Positions 1-5,071 of a DNA stretch of 5,071 bases are shown here, piece after piece; position 1 is the stretch's first letter; each line of letters starts with the position of its first letter. The DNA is from an uncultured Oscillospiraceae bacterium. Lineage in GTDB: Bacteria; Bacillota; Clostridia; Oscillospirales; Acutalibacteraceae. The notes under the pieces are model-generated. The model did not search any database. It saw nothing but the letters and a program-made list of their open reading frames with translations, and was not told the DNA's origin. A program made the translations under genes and the position numbers. The stretch spans positions 1 through 5,071 of the forward strand of contig CABQAA010000181.1 in assembly GCA_902461995.1 (NCBI GenBank), given 5' to 3'.

Positions 1-5
1 CCCGC

Positions 6-47
6 AAAAAAACAAGCCCCCGTCATGTTTCCATGATAAGGGCTTGT
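6..47 (-). terminator. Intrinsic terminator downstream of folC
   Basis: Read on the minus strand, an 8-bp stem (acaagccc at 12-19 pairing with gggcttgt at 40-47) is extended, after a symmetric 3x3 internal loop, by a second 5-bp stem (23-27 with 32-36) closed by a tetraloop. Seven U residues follow (the A run at 6-12 on the plus strand). It begins about 63 bases after the folC stop codon, so it most likely ends the folC transcript. The bases between it and folC hold no other recognisable element. Confidence 0.85.
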
Positions 48-110
48 CCCGTTTGATGCATGAGAATCCCGCCGTCGAATCCCGGAATATAATCCGGAAT
101 CGGCGCGGAA

Positions 111-1391
111 TTATTCGTCTTTTAGCAGCAGCTGCCGAATCGTTCCGGCTAAGAAGAAGGACCCCCCCACCAAAAAGGGGCCCTTCCCCGCCCGCTTTTG
201 CGCTATGGCGAGCGCGGCGTCCGGAGCGTCGGCGGCTGCGGCCGGCACTCCCGCCTCCCGGAACACGGCGGCCAGCTCCTCCCCCGACAGAGCGCGGGGA
301 TTGTCCGGAGCGCAGCAGACCACCTGCGCGCACAGCGGGGCGAGCAGGGAGACGCAGGTTTTCACGTCCTTGTCCCGCAGCATGCCGCAGAGCAGGGTAA
401 GCGGCGTGCGCTCCGCCTCCGGCATCCCTTCCAACGTCTTCACCAATGCCCGGACGCCGTGAGGATTGTGGGCGCCGTCCAGCATCCGCAGCGGGCGGCG
501 GCACAGCACCTCCTGCCGGCAGGGCATCCGGACCTCCCGGAGCGCCGCAAGGGCCTCGTCACGCCGGAACGGAATCCCCTTCGTCTCGAGCAGCCGCATG
601 ACACAGAGCGCCGTCAGGGCGTTGTCCCGCTGAAAGGCGCCGGTCAGGGAGAGGGTCACAGGATCCCCCTCCCATTCAAACACAAGGCGCCCCGGCTCTT
701 CTTCCAGAATAGGGGCCGCAGCGATCCCGGGGGTGTGGACGGTCAGGCCGCGTGCGGCCGCCTCCTCGAGCAGGACGCCCAGCGCATCCGCGGACTGCCC
801 GGGGGCGGACACCACGGAGCAGTCCGGACGCAGGATCCCGCATTTCACCCGGGCGATCTCTTCAACGGAATCTCCCAGCATGGCCGTGTGGTCGAGGCTG
901 ACCGGGGTGAGCACGCAGACCAGGGGATGATCGAAGACGTTTGTCGCGTCGTCCCGGCCGCCCAGCCCGCATTCGATCACGCACAGCCCTGTCTGTTCCC
1001 TGGCGAACCAGGTGATCGCCAGGGCGGTGAGCAGTTCAAATTCCGATAGTCCCCCGGCCTCCCCCATTTTGGGGGCCAGGGCTGCCAGTTCGGCTGTCAA
1101 AGCGGCAAAATCCCCCTCCGAAATCGCCTCGTCTCCGATCCGGATGGTGTCCCGCAATCCTGTGACAGCCGGAGAGGTGAACAGCCCGGTCCGGATCCCT
1201 CCGGCCGCTGCCATGGCCTGGATCATCCGGGCGGTGGAGCCTTTACCGTTCGTTCCCGCGATGTGGACCACCCGCAGCTTGTCTTGAGGCCGGCCCAGCA
1301 GGGCGAGCACCCGTTCCATCCGGGCGAGTCCCATCTTCATCCCGCCCGGCTTGAGTGAGTCGATATAAGTCAATGCTTCCGTATAGGTCAT
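111..1391 (-). CDS. folC: Bifunctional folylpolyglutamate synthase / dihydrofolate synthase (FolC)
   Basis: Cytoplasmic Mur-ligase-type ATP enzyme that adds glutamate to folates and, in bifunctional members, to dihydropteroate. Counting from the upstream in-frame Met at 1400, the P-loop GTNGKGST is at 49-56, GLGGRDDATN at 145-154, SLDH at 168-171, a lysine at 186 in RVKCGI (the position usually carbamylated), a FQRDNAL segment at 256-262 and the C-terminal-domain motif LDGAHNP at 307-313. Length (426 aa) is normal for the family. I chose the ATG at 1391 rather than 1400 because GGAGG (1401-1405) abuts the 1400 ATG but lies 9 nt from the 1391 ATG. The usual SPH near residue 76 reads SPA, and the usual W-P-x-R reads MPCR (292-295); the arginine is kept. 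It appears monocistronic, with its own promoter and terminator. The family call is secure; dihydrofolate synthase activity is inferred from homology only. Confidence 0.96.
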   Translation of the reverse strand: MTYTEALTYIDSLKPGGMKMGLARMERVLALLGRPQDKLRVVHIAGTNGKGSTARMIQAMAAAGGIRTGLFTSPAVTGLRDTIRIGDEAISEGDFAALTAELAALAPKMGEAGGLSEFELLTALAITWFAREQTGLCVIECGLGGRDDATNVFDHPLVCVLTPVSLDHTAMLGDSVEEIARVKCGILRPDCSVVSAPGQSADALGVLLEEAAARGLTVHTPGIAAAPILEEEPGRLVFEWEGDPVTLSLTGAFQRDNALTALCVMRLLETKGIPFRRDEALAALREVRMPCRQEVLCRRPLRMLDGAHNPHGVRALVKTLEGMPEAERTPLTLLCGMLRDKDVKTCVSLLAPLCAQVVCCAPDNPRALSGEELAAVFREAGVPAAAADAPDAALAIAQKRAGKGPFLVGGSFFLAGTIRQLLLKDE

Positions 1392-1400
1392 GGCGGCCAT

Positions 1401-1405
1401 CCTCC
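1401..1405 (-). promoter_or_regulatory. Shine-Dalgarno site deciding the folC start
   Basis: The minus strand reads GGAGG directly against the ATG at 1400 (zero spacing) and 9 nt before the in-frame ATG at 1391. Zero spacing is not usable by a ribosome, so the site argues for the downstream start and a protein beginning MTYTEALTY. Confidence 0.75.
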
Positions 1406-1422
1406 GTTTTCCGATTGGATCT

Positions 1423-1431
1423 ATTATATCA
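1423..1431 (-). promoter_or_regulatory. Extended -10 promoter for folC
   Basis: The minus strand reads TGATATAAT, a perfect TATAAT (1423-1428) with the TGn extension typical of extended -10 promoters. No good TTGACA match is seen 16-18 nt upstream, which such promoters tolerate. Transcription would start near 1416, leaving a leader of about 25 nt before the ATG at 1391 that contains the GGAGG site. The leader is too short for a folate riboswitch. Confidence 0.65.
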
Positions 1432-1641
1432 TAAACACAGGATTCCGCCTATCCATATATAACGCTCCTTGGGTGGACTGGGGAGCGGGATCCAACCCGG
1501 CTTGCTTTTTACCGGATGGTCCCTCGGACGAAAAAGGAAAAGACTCCATGGGAACCTCAAAGGGCTTTTGGGCCCCGGAAGAAGCCAATGCCCCCCTAAA
1601 AAGGGATGGCCTAGATGACCTTGATATAAATCCACTAAACG
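1432..1641. other. Gap of about 210 bases without a credible gene
   Basis: This lies between the folC promoter and the spoIIR terminator. Several frames are open, but none gives a protein I recognise or has a good ribosome site. It contains a string of short dyads on either strand: cggg/cccg at 1486-1499, gtcc/ggac at 1519-1529, gggc/gccc at 1562-1575 and gcca/tggc at 1584-1610. A TATATA at 1456-1461 could be a plus-strand -10, but no -35 supports it. It might be a dispersed repeat or a small structured RNA. I cannot assign it. Confidence 0.4.
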
Positions 1642-1682
1642 AGCAAAAGAGGAGACGAGAAATTCCCGTCTCCTCTTTTGCT
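1642..1682 (-). terminator. Strong hairpin terminator after spoIIR
   Basis: A perfect 16-bp inverted repeat (1642-1657 with 1667-1682, loop 1658-1666) begins 6 nt after the spoIIR stop codon. The arm ends in CTCTTTTGCT on both strands because the outer stem is A-rich on one side and T-rich on the other. On the minus strand it is followed by CGTTTAG, a modest U tract. Position and stem strength make it the spoIIR terminator. It might also work weakly on the plus strand, where accgtttt follows. Confidence 0.75.
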
Positions 1683-1688
1683 ACCGTT

Positions 1689-2357
1689 TTACGATTCCGA
1701 GGTTTCTGCGGCGGATTCGGATGCATCCCCGCCCCCGAACCACTCGCCGATCTGATGGGTCAGCCCCTCCCACAACTCCACAATTTTGAACTTCACTTCG
1801 TATTTCTGGGGCCTTGTGACGATATCCACCTGTTCCTCGTCCAGCACATCCGTCAATTCCTTGTGTTCAGCGGCGGCCGGCACACAGATGGGCGGGAACA
1901 CCACACACCACCAGTTTTTTCCGGTCCCCTCGCCGATGGTGATCCGCACCGCGTCGTACATCCCGGCCGGCAGAGTGCCCGCGTCATAGGTACGGGTGGT
2001 GAAATACATCCGGGTCAGCTCCGCGTTCACAGGATAGTCGTATCCCTCGTCATAGACACGCTGCTGCGCCGCCGCGAGAATGACCGGAAGCTGTTCCTTG
2101 GCCACTTCGAGCGCCTCGCCCGCATCCCCCGCCGTATCGAAAAGTCCGGCGGCCGTCTGGGTGACGGTATCCCGCACCTTGAGCTTGAGCGCCTGGTCCT
2201 CCTCGGTGTCCGAGTTGGCGAGCACGTGCAGCCGCACCACCTTCCGGCGGATTTCCTCGCAGTCCTTTGCAAATCCCCATGTAAAGCCGCACAGCGACAG
2301 AATCAACGTCAGCACCAGTCCCAGCGCCAGCGCTTTGCCCCATTTCCGCATGGTCAT
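1689..2357 (-). CDS. spoIIR: Stage II sporulation protein R (SpoIIR)
   Basis: In the established model from Bacillus, SpoIIR is made in the forespore, exported to the space between the two membranes, and triggers the SpoIIGA protease to process pro-sigma-E in the mother cell. The 222-aa protein has a short basic N-terminus and a hydrophobic export segment at about residues 9-29. The family hallmarks follow: RLHVLANSDTEEDQALKLK at 42-60, the GYDYPVNAELTRMYF stretch at 105-119, LPAGMYDAVRITIGEG at 129-144 and NWWCVVFPP at 148-156. The C-terminal tail is acidic and Ser/Glu-rich. The start is ambiguous: GGAG lies 9 nt before the ATG at 2357, while AGGCGGG lies 7 nt before an in-frame ATG at 2351; the difference is two residues. 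It is transcribed alone, with a candidate sporulation promoter upstream and a hairpin directly after the stop. The identification is secure. Confidence 0.95.
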   Translation of the reverse strand: MTMRKWGKALALGLVLTLILSLCGFTWGFAKDCEEIRRKVVRLHVLANSDTEEDQALKLKVRDTVTQTAAGLFDTAGDAGEALEVAKEQLPVILAAAQQRVYDEGYDYPVNAELTRMYFTTRTYDAGTLPAGMYDAVRITIGEGTGKNWWCVVFPPICVPAAAEHKELTDVLDEEQVDIVTRPQKYEVKFKIVELWEGLTHQIGEWFGGGDASESAAETSES

Positions 2358-2393
2358 CCCGCCTTTCTCCAGTTCTCATCGGTTCGATACCCT

Positions 2394-2422
2394 GAGTATG
2401 GGCGGACAGGACTGGCTTATAC
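2394..2422 (-). promoter_or_regulatory. Candidate sigma-F (or sigma-G) promoter of spoIIR
   Basis: The minus strand reads GTATA (2418-2422), a 14-nt spacer, then GCCCATACTC (2394-2403). As I recall the forespore sigma-F consensus (GywTA, about 15 nt, GgnnAnAnTw), the -35 matches fully and the -10 matches at its G, A, A and T positions. It also resembles sigma-G (CATACT against CATnnTA, spacing 17). Transcription would start about 30 nt before the spoIIR ATG. No sigma-A promoter is visible there. spoIIR is sigma-F-controlled in Bacillus, which supports the call; the spacer is slightly short. Confidence 0.55.
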
Positions 2423-2587
2423 AAGCTGTTAGTAAAAAATTTCCAATTTTAATTTGGACCTCACACCGGCCGGTGCGGTGAATATCAAATCTGCGGCGCT
2501 TTCCTCTTCCGTCCGTTGGAATATGGAAGCCGGGTTTTCGCTGGCGGAACCGACATCCCCGACAGATGGAGATCGACCTGGTTTTCA
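2423..2587. other. Divergent intergenic region without a gene
   Basis: This separates the candidate spoIIR promoter (minus) from the radical SAM gene promoter (plus). It holds an AT-rich imperfect dyad (tccaa at 2442-2446, ttgga at 2454-2458) followed on the minus strand by a run of T, which resembles a weak minus-strand terminator, and a 12-bp palindrome listed separately. Short open frames, such as one of about 30 codons from 2515, lack ribosome sites and recognisable sequence. Confidence 0.4.
2464..2475. repeat. Perfect 12-bp palindrome CACCGGCCGGTG
   Basis: An exact inverted repeat without a loop, seen directly in the sequence. It lies about 40 bp upstream of the spoIIR -35 element and about 110 bp upstream of the -35 of the divergent radical SAM gene. 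A dimeric regulator could bind such a site, but nothing identifies one, and chance occurrence in GC-rich DNA is quite possible. Confidence 0.35.
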
Positions 2588-2616
2588 TTGTTTTTCCGCT
2601 TGCTCCCCTGTATAAT
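2588..2616 (+). promoter_or_regulatory. Sigma-A-like promoter for the radical SAM gene
   Basis: A perfect TATAAT at 2611-2616 is preceded, after exactly 17 nt, by TTGTTT at 2588-2593, which keeps the TTG of the -35 consensus. Transcription would start near 2623, giving a leader of about 47 nt before the ATG at 2670. That leader contains the strong GGGGGGAG ribosome site at 2653-2660, 9 nt before the start codon. Confidence 0.65.
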
Positions 2617-2669
2617 GAACGTACATAGACAGATTCGTCCTTAAGTACAGAAGGGGGGAGAAAACGGCC

Positions 2670-3428
2670 ATGAATCCAGCCGTCCAAAACTTGAGTCGCA
2701 TCGAATTTCTCATTACTCTCGCCTGCACAGGGCATTGCAAACACTGCTCCGAAGGGGACCATACGGCGAGCGGCGGGCATATAGACGGTCCTGCCGCCGC
2801 TCGGGCGGTCGATAGACTGTGTGACATATATCCTATACAGTCTTTGATGATCTTCGGCGGAGAACCTCTGTTATACGTGGAGGAGGTTTGCCTGATCCAT
2901 GCCACGGCGCAGAAACGGCATATCCCCGACAGACAGTTGATCACGAACGGCTTTTTCAGTAAAGATGAGGAGTTCATCCGTGAAACGGCCGGGAAGCTGG
3001 CGCAAAGCGGCGTCAACGATATCCTCCTCTCGGTGGACGCGTTTCATCAGGAGACGATTCCGCTGAAACCGGTAAAGGCGTTCGCCAAAGCGATCCAGGC
3101 CGCAGGGATTCCGATTCGTACACATCCCGCGTGGCTGACCGGCCAAGACGCGGACAACCCCTACAACAAACGCACGCGTGAAATTTTAAAGGAATTTGCC
3201 TGCATGGGCATACCCGCTTCCAGCGGGAATATCGTTTACCCGGGCGGCAACGCTCTAAAATATCTGAAGGCCTATTTCGACCCGAGCGAACAGCCTGTCA
3301 GCCCCTATGCAGAAAATCCTGAAGACATCCGTTCCATCTGCGTATCCCCGAACGGCGATGTCCTCGGCGGCAACATCGTGCAAACCGATATGCTGGACAT
3401 TCTGGAACATTACACGCCACAAGCATAA
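2670..3428 (+). CDS. Radical SAM enzyme of unknown substrate
   Basis: A 252-aa protein with the radical SAM cluster motif CTGHCKHC (Cys19, Cys23, Cys26; CX3CX2C), which binds a 4Fe-4S cluster that cleaves S-adenosylmethionine to a 5'-deoxyadenosyl radical. Further fold marks are the SAM-binding GGEP at 63-66, LITNGFF at 90-96 and LLSVDAFHQ at 119-127. The C-terminus (about 220-245) has IRSICVSPNGDVLGGNI and then a DILEHY segment. This recalls the start of a SPASM-like domain, but only one Cys (224) is present, so a full auxiliary cluster seems unlikely. The start is fixed by GGGGGGAG 9 nt upstream. It lies on the opposite strand to spoIIR and upstream of a methyltransferase gene on the same strand. 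Sampled lines give about 53% GC, against about 68% in a folC line. No peptide precursor gene is visible beside it. Superfamily is certain; reaction unknown. Confidence 0.9.
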   Translation: MNPAVQNLSRIEFLITLACTGHCKHCSEGDHTASGGHIDGPAAARAVDRLCDIYPIQSLMIFGGEPLLYVEEVCLIHATAQKRHIPDRQLITNGFFSKDEEFIRETAGKLAQSGVNDILLSVDAFHQETIPLKPVKAFAKAIQAAGIPIRTHPAWLTGQDADNPYNKRTREILKEFACMGIPASSGNIVYPGGNALKYLKAYFDPSEQPVSPYAENPEDIRSICVSPNGDVLGGNIVQTDMLDILEHYTPQA

Positions 3429-3507
3429 AAAAATCCCGGGCCCCTGACTAATCTATTTGCAGAAAAGACATGCGCATAGGGTGCTACAGACGGTTATTGC
3501 GGAACGA

Positions 3508-3540
3508 TAAAAGTCTGTCCCATGGACAGATTTTATTTCA
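3508..3540 (+). terminator. Likely intrinsic terminator of the radical SAM gene
   Basis: A 7-bp stem (tctgtcc at 3514-3520, ggacaga at 3524-3530) with a 3-base loop is followed by ttttatttca. The outer taaaa/tttta can extend the stem past a bulged G. It lies about 80 nt after the radical SAM stop codon. The A-rich left flank would let it work on the minus strand too. The tight loop and interrupted U tract make it of moderate strength. Confidence 0.55.
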
Positions 3541-3581
3541 AACACCAATAGGGGGCGTTACCTGTCACGGCCAAACCGCTC

Positions 3582-3611
3582 ATCACAAAAACGATTTTGT
3601 TCGGATATACT
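3582..3611 (+). promoter_or_regulatory. Possible promoter of the methyltransferase gene
   Basis: TATACT at 3606-3611 matches five of six bases of the -10 consensus. With an 18-nt spacer, ATCACA at 3582-3587 matches four of six of the -35 consensus. Transcription would begin near 3618, after the preceding hairpin, so the methyltransferase could be expressed independently. The match is only fair. Confidence 0.4.
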
Positions 3612-3676
3612 TGAGAGCCCCTTATGCCACAAAAGACGAAGGCGGCCGATACCTTGCCGCCATAAATGGAACAAAA

Positions 3677-3681
3677 GGGGG
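3677..3681 (+). promoter_or_regulatory. Shine-Dalgarno site deciding the methyltransferase start
   Basis: GGGGG lies 8 nt before the ATG at 3690. An in-frame ATG at 3666 lies upstream of this site and has no comparable ribosome site of its own, so translation most likely begins at 3690. Confidence 0.75.
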
Positions 3682-3689
3682 AAAATCGG

Positions 3690-4418
3690 ATGAACAAGCC
3701 GTATTATCTGGCCTATGAATCCCGGTATCAAACGGTCTATGCCGCGGATGCGGAGCGCTGGGGGCATTCGCCGGACGACGAAACGCTTCGGACGACGCTG
3801 GAAAAATTCGTTGCGGACAACCGCCTTGCCGGCAAACGGATTCTGGAATTCGCCTGCGGCGAAGGCGCGTGCGGCGTCATCCTGTCCCGGCTGGGCTGCC
3901 GGTATGACGGGGTGGATATCGCCCCCTCGGCCGTCGAAAAAGCCACCGCCGCCTGCGCCGCTTTCCCGAACGCCCGCATCCGCTGTCTGGATATGGTCAA
4001 GGAGAACGCCGGGGACGGGTACGACGCGGCACTTGACTGCATGGGGCTTCACATGCTGGTGACCGACCGGGACCGTCAGGCGTACCTCGGCAACGCCTTT
4101 CGGGCGCTCAAGCCCGGCGCTCCCATGCTGTTTTTCCGTCAATCCTATCGAAAAAACGCCTACGACGGCACCGTCGAAACCTATAAACAATGGCAGGATA
4201 TCACCGGGGAGGACTATGTAACCCCCGGAGTGCGCACCGTCAAAAACGGAGACCGGGACATCGACGTGCGTATCCCGCTTGTGCCGGCCAGGGCCAGGAC
4301 AAAAGCGGGATACGAGCGGGAATTGCAGGCCGCGGGCTTTCAAATTCTGGATTTTATCGAGATGGATTGGAACACCGAAAATCCGTATTCCGCCAGCCTG
4401 TTTGTCCGAAAGCCCTGA
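3690..4418 (+). CDS. Class I SAM-dependent methyltransferase, substrate unknown
   Basis: A 242-aa protein with a Rossmann-type methyltransferase domain. Numbered from the Met at 3690, motif I reads ILEFACGEGACG (51-62), the glycine-rich SAM-binding loop. VDIAPSAVEKA (75-85) carries the acidic residue expected to bind the SAM ribose, LDM (100-102) precedes the adenine-contact region, YDAALDCMGLHML (111-123) is the motif IV-like strand, and FRALKPGAPMLFF (137-149) is the usual strand-turn of small-molecule methyltransferases. The C-terminal part (about 150-242) includes a likely substrate-cap region and ends in a short beta strand. Length is normal for a stand-alone enzyme. It follows the radical SAM gene on the same strand after 261 bases with a hairpin and a weak promoter, so co-transcription is uncertain. 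Nothing in the sequence shows the substrate. The superfamily call is firm. Confidence 0.9.
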   Translation: MNKPYYLAYESRYQTVYAADAERWGHSPDDETLRTTLEKFVADNRLAGKRILEFACGEGACGVILSRLGCRYDGVDIAPSAVEKATAACAAFPNARIRCLDMVKENAGDGYDAALDCMGLHMLVTDRDRQAYLGNAFRALKPGAPMLFFRQSYRKNAYDGTVETYKQWQDITGEDYVTPGVRTVKNGDRDIDVRIPLVPARARTKAGYERELQAAGFQILDFIEMDWNTENPYSASLFVRKP

Positions 4419-4430
4419 AAATCCGGTAAA

Positions 4431-4476
4431 AAAGAGTCAAAAAAGGGGCACGAAACGTCTGTTTCGTGACCCTTTT
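4431..4476. terminator. Bidirectional terminator between the methyltransferase gene and ispE
   Basis: A 16-bp stem with one mismatch (4441-4456 with 4461-4476, loop gtct) sits between the two convergent genes. On the minus strand the stem runs into CCCCTTTTTT and a further T run (4428-4433 region), an excellent U tract for ending ispE. On the plus strand the arm ends CCCTTTT, giving a weaker terminator for the methyltransferase gene, whose stop is 22 nt before the stem. Confidence 0.85.
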
Positions 4477-4500
4477 GCAGGAATCTGACACTTTTTGCTG

Positions 4501-5071
4501 CTATTTGACCACCGGCCCATGGGGACAGGGACGGCATTCGTACACCTCGTCGTAATCTTTTCGCAGGGCGAGCACACAGCGGAAGGCGTCCTCCCGGTCG
4601 TCAAACAGGCCGTAAACGGCCGATCCGCTGCCGGTCATCCGGCACCCGAGGGTGCGGTGCTCCCGCATCACCTGTTCAATCGCCGCGGTATCCGGCAGGG
4701 CGAGTGCCTCCTCGAAGACGTTGCAGAGTCCATGCGCCGCGTCCGCCAGACGGCCGTCGCAGAGCGCGTCCACCATGGCGCCGGTATGGGGACGGCGGGT
4801 GATCACCGCCGTATCCAGCAGCCGGTATGCCTCTGCCGTGGAGACCCCGCCGGCCGGCTTGACCACCACGGCGGTGCAGTCGGGGAGACTTGGCAGCGGG
4901 GTGAGGATCGTCCCGGTTCCTTCCGCGAACGCGGCCGCGCCCATGACGCAGAAGGGCACATCCGCTCCCACGGTTTCGGCCATCGCGCACAGCTCTTCCG
5001 TGGTCAGCCGGGTGTCGAACAGCTGGTCGAGTGCGACGAGGGTGCCCGCCGCATCGGCGCTTCCCCCGGCC
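4501..5071 (-). CDS. ispE: 4-diphosphocytidyl-2-C-methyl-D-erythritol kinase (IspE), C-terminal part
   Basis: IspE is the cytoplasmic GHMP kinase that phosphorylates CDP-methylerythritol with ATP in the methylerythritol phosphate route to isoprenoids. The gene runs off the right edge: 189 residues are present of the roughly 285 usual, and the N-terminus is missing. The fragment opens with AGGSADAAGTLVAL, the end of the GHMP ATP-binding motif (usually GLGGGSSDAA), then VGADVPFC (34-41), VKPAGGVSTAEAYRLLD (about 70-86) and MTGSGSAVYGLF (145-156), the GHMP C-terminal glycine motif. The frame stays open to the edge, so the ATG at 4983 is internal and not a start. It is convergent with the methyltransferase gene and ends at the shared terminator. 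The identification is secure. Confidence 0.95.
   Translation of the reverse strand, partial: AGGSADAAGTLVALDQLFDTRLTTEELCAMAETVGADVPFCVMGAAAFAEGTGTILTPLPSLPDCTAVVVKPAGGVSTAEAYRLLDTAVITRRPHTGAMVDALCDGRLADAAHGLCNVFEEALALPDTAAIEQVMREHRTLGCRMTGSGSAVYGLFDDREDAFRCVLALRKDYDEVYECRPCPHGPVVK

Noticed and set aside
198..1049. Long plus-strand open frame of 283 codons
   Set aside because: It is antisense to folC, rich in Arg, Gln, His and Pro as expected from a shadow frame in GC-rich DNA, and has no recognisable domain.
1406..1640. THF riboswitch or T-box leader upstream of folC
   Set aside because: The folC promoter sits only about 30 nt from the start codon, leaving no room for an aptamer, and the T-box GGTGGNACCGCG-type motif is absent.
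1473..2432. Plus-strand open frame of 319 codons
   Set aside because: It runs through the spoIIR terminator hairpin and antisense to all of spoIIR, whose family motifs are clear. No ribosome site or known domain.
2376..2780. Minus-strand open frame across the divergent gap
   Set aside because: It overlaps the start of the radical SAM gene and the spoIIR promoter, and its sequence has no recognisable feature.
3470..3718. Possible small plus-strand gene (82 codons) in the spacer, considered as a peptide substrate of the radical SAM enzyme
   Set aside because: It has a poor ribosome site, passes through the terminator hairpin, overlaps the methyltransferase start and lacks a leader/core pattern.
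3558..4343. Minus-strand open frame of 261 codons
   Set aside because: It is antisense to the methyltransferase gene and shows no family motif.
1..5071. tRNA, rRNA, CRISPR array or insertion sequence
   Set aside because: No cloverleaf with CCA-type acceptor, rRNA-like stretch, regularly spaced direct repeats, transposase motif or terminal inverted repeats with target duplications were seen by eye.

Overview
The window most likely comes from a GC-rich, endospore-forming Firmicute, plausibly a gut clostridium of the Oscillospiraceae type. The evidence is a clear spoIIR sporulation gene, an ispE gene of the non-mevalonate isoprenoid pathway, Gram-positive style Shine-Dalgarno sites (GGAGG, GGGGG) and intrinsic terminators after the genes. 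The taxon is inferred; no rRNA or marker alignment was available.

Layout, left to right. Positions 1-47 hold a minus-strand intrinsic terminator. Positions 111-1391 (minus) are folC, with a short leader and an extended -10 promoter at 1423-1431. About 210 bases without a credible gene follow (1432-1641), then a 16-bp perfect hairpin that ends spoIIR (minus, 1689-2357). A candidate forespore sigma-F/G type promoter for spoIIR lies at 2394-2422. The divergent gap 2423-2669 contains a 12-bp perfect palindrome and a sigma-A-like promoter for a plus-strand radical SAM enzyme gene (2670-3428). A 261-base spacer with a hairpin and a weak promoter leads to a plus-strand class I SAM-dependent methyltransferase gene (3690-4418). 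A long bidirectional terminator (4431-4476) separates it from the convergent 3' part of ispE (minus, 4501 to the right edge), whose N-terminus lies outside the window.

The minus-strand genes are conserved housekeeping or sporulation genes: ispE (isoprenoid precursors), spoIIR (forespore to mother-cell signal for pro-sigma-E activation) and folC (folate polyglutamylation). Between ispE and spoIIR, on the opposite strand, sit two S-adenosylmethionine-dependent enzymes of unknown substrate. They look like an accessory insertion with their own expression signals, and they are the least explained part of the window. No mobile-element gene, tRNA, rRNA or CRISPR array was seen.
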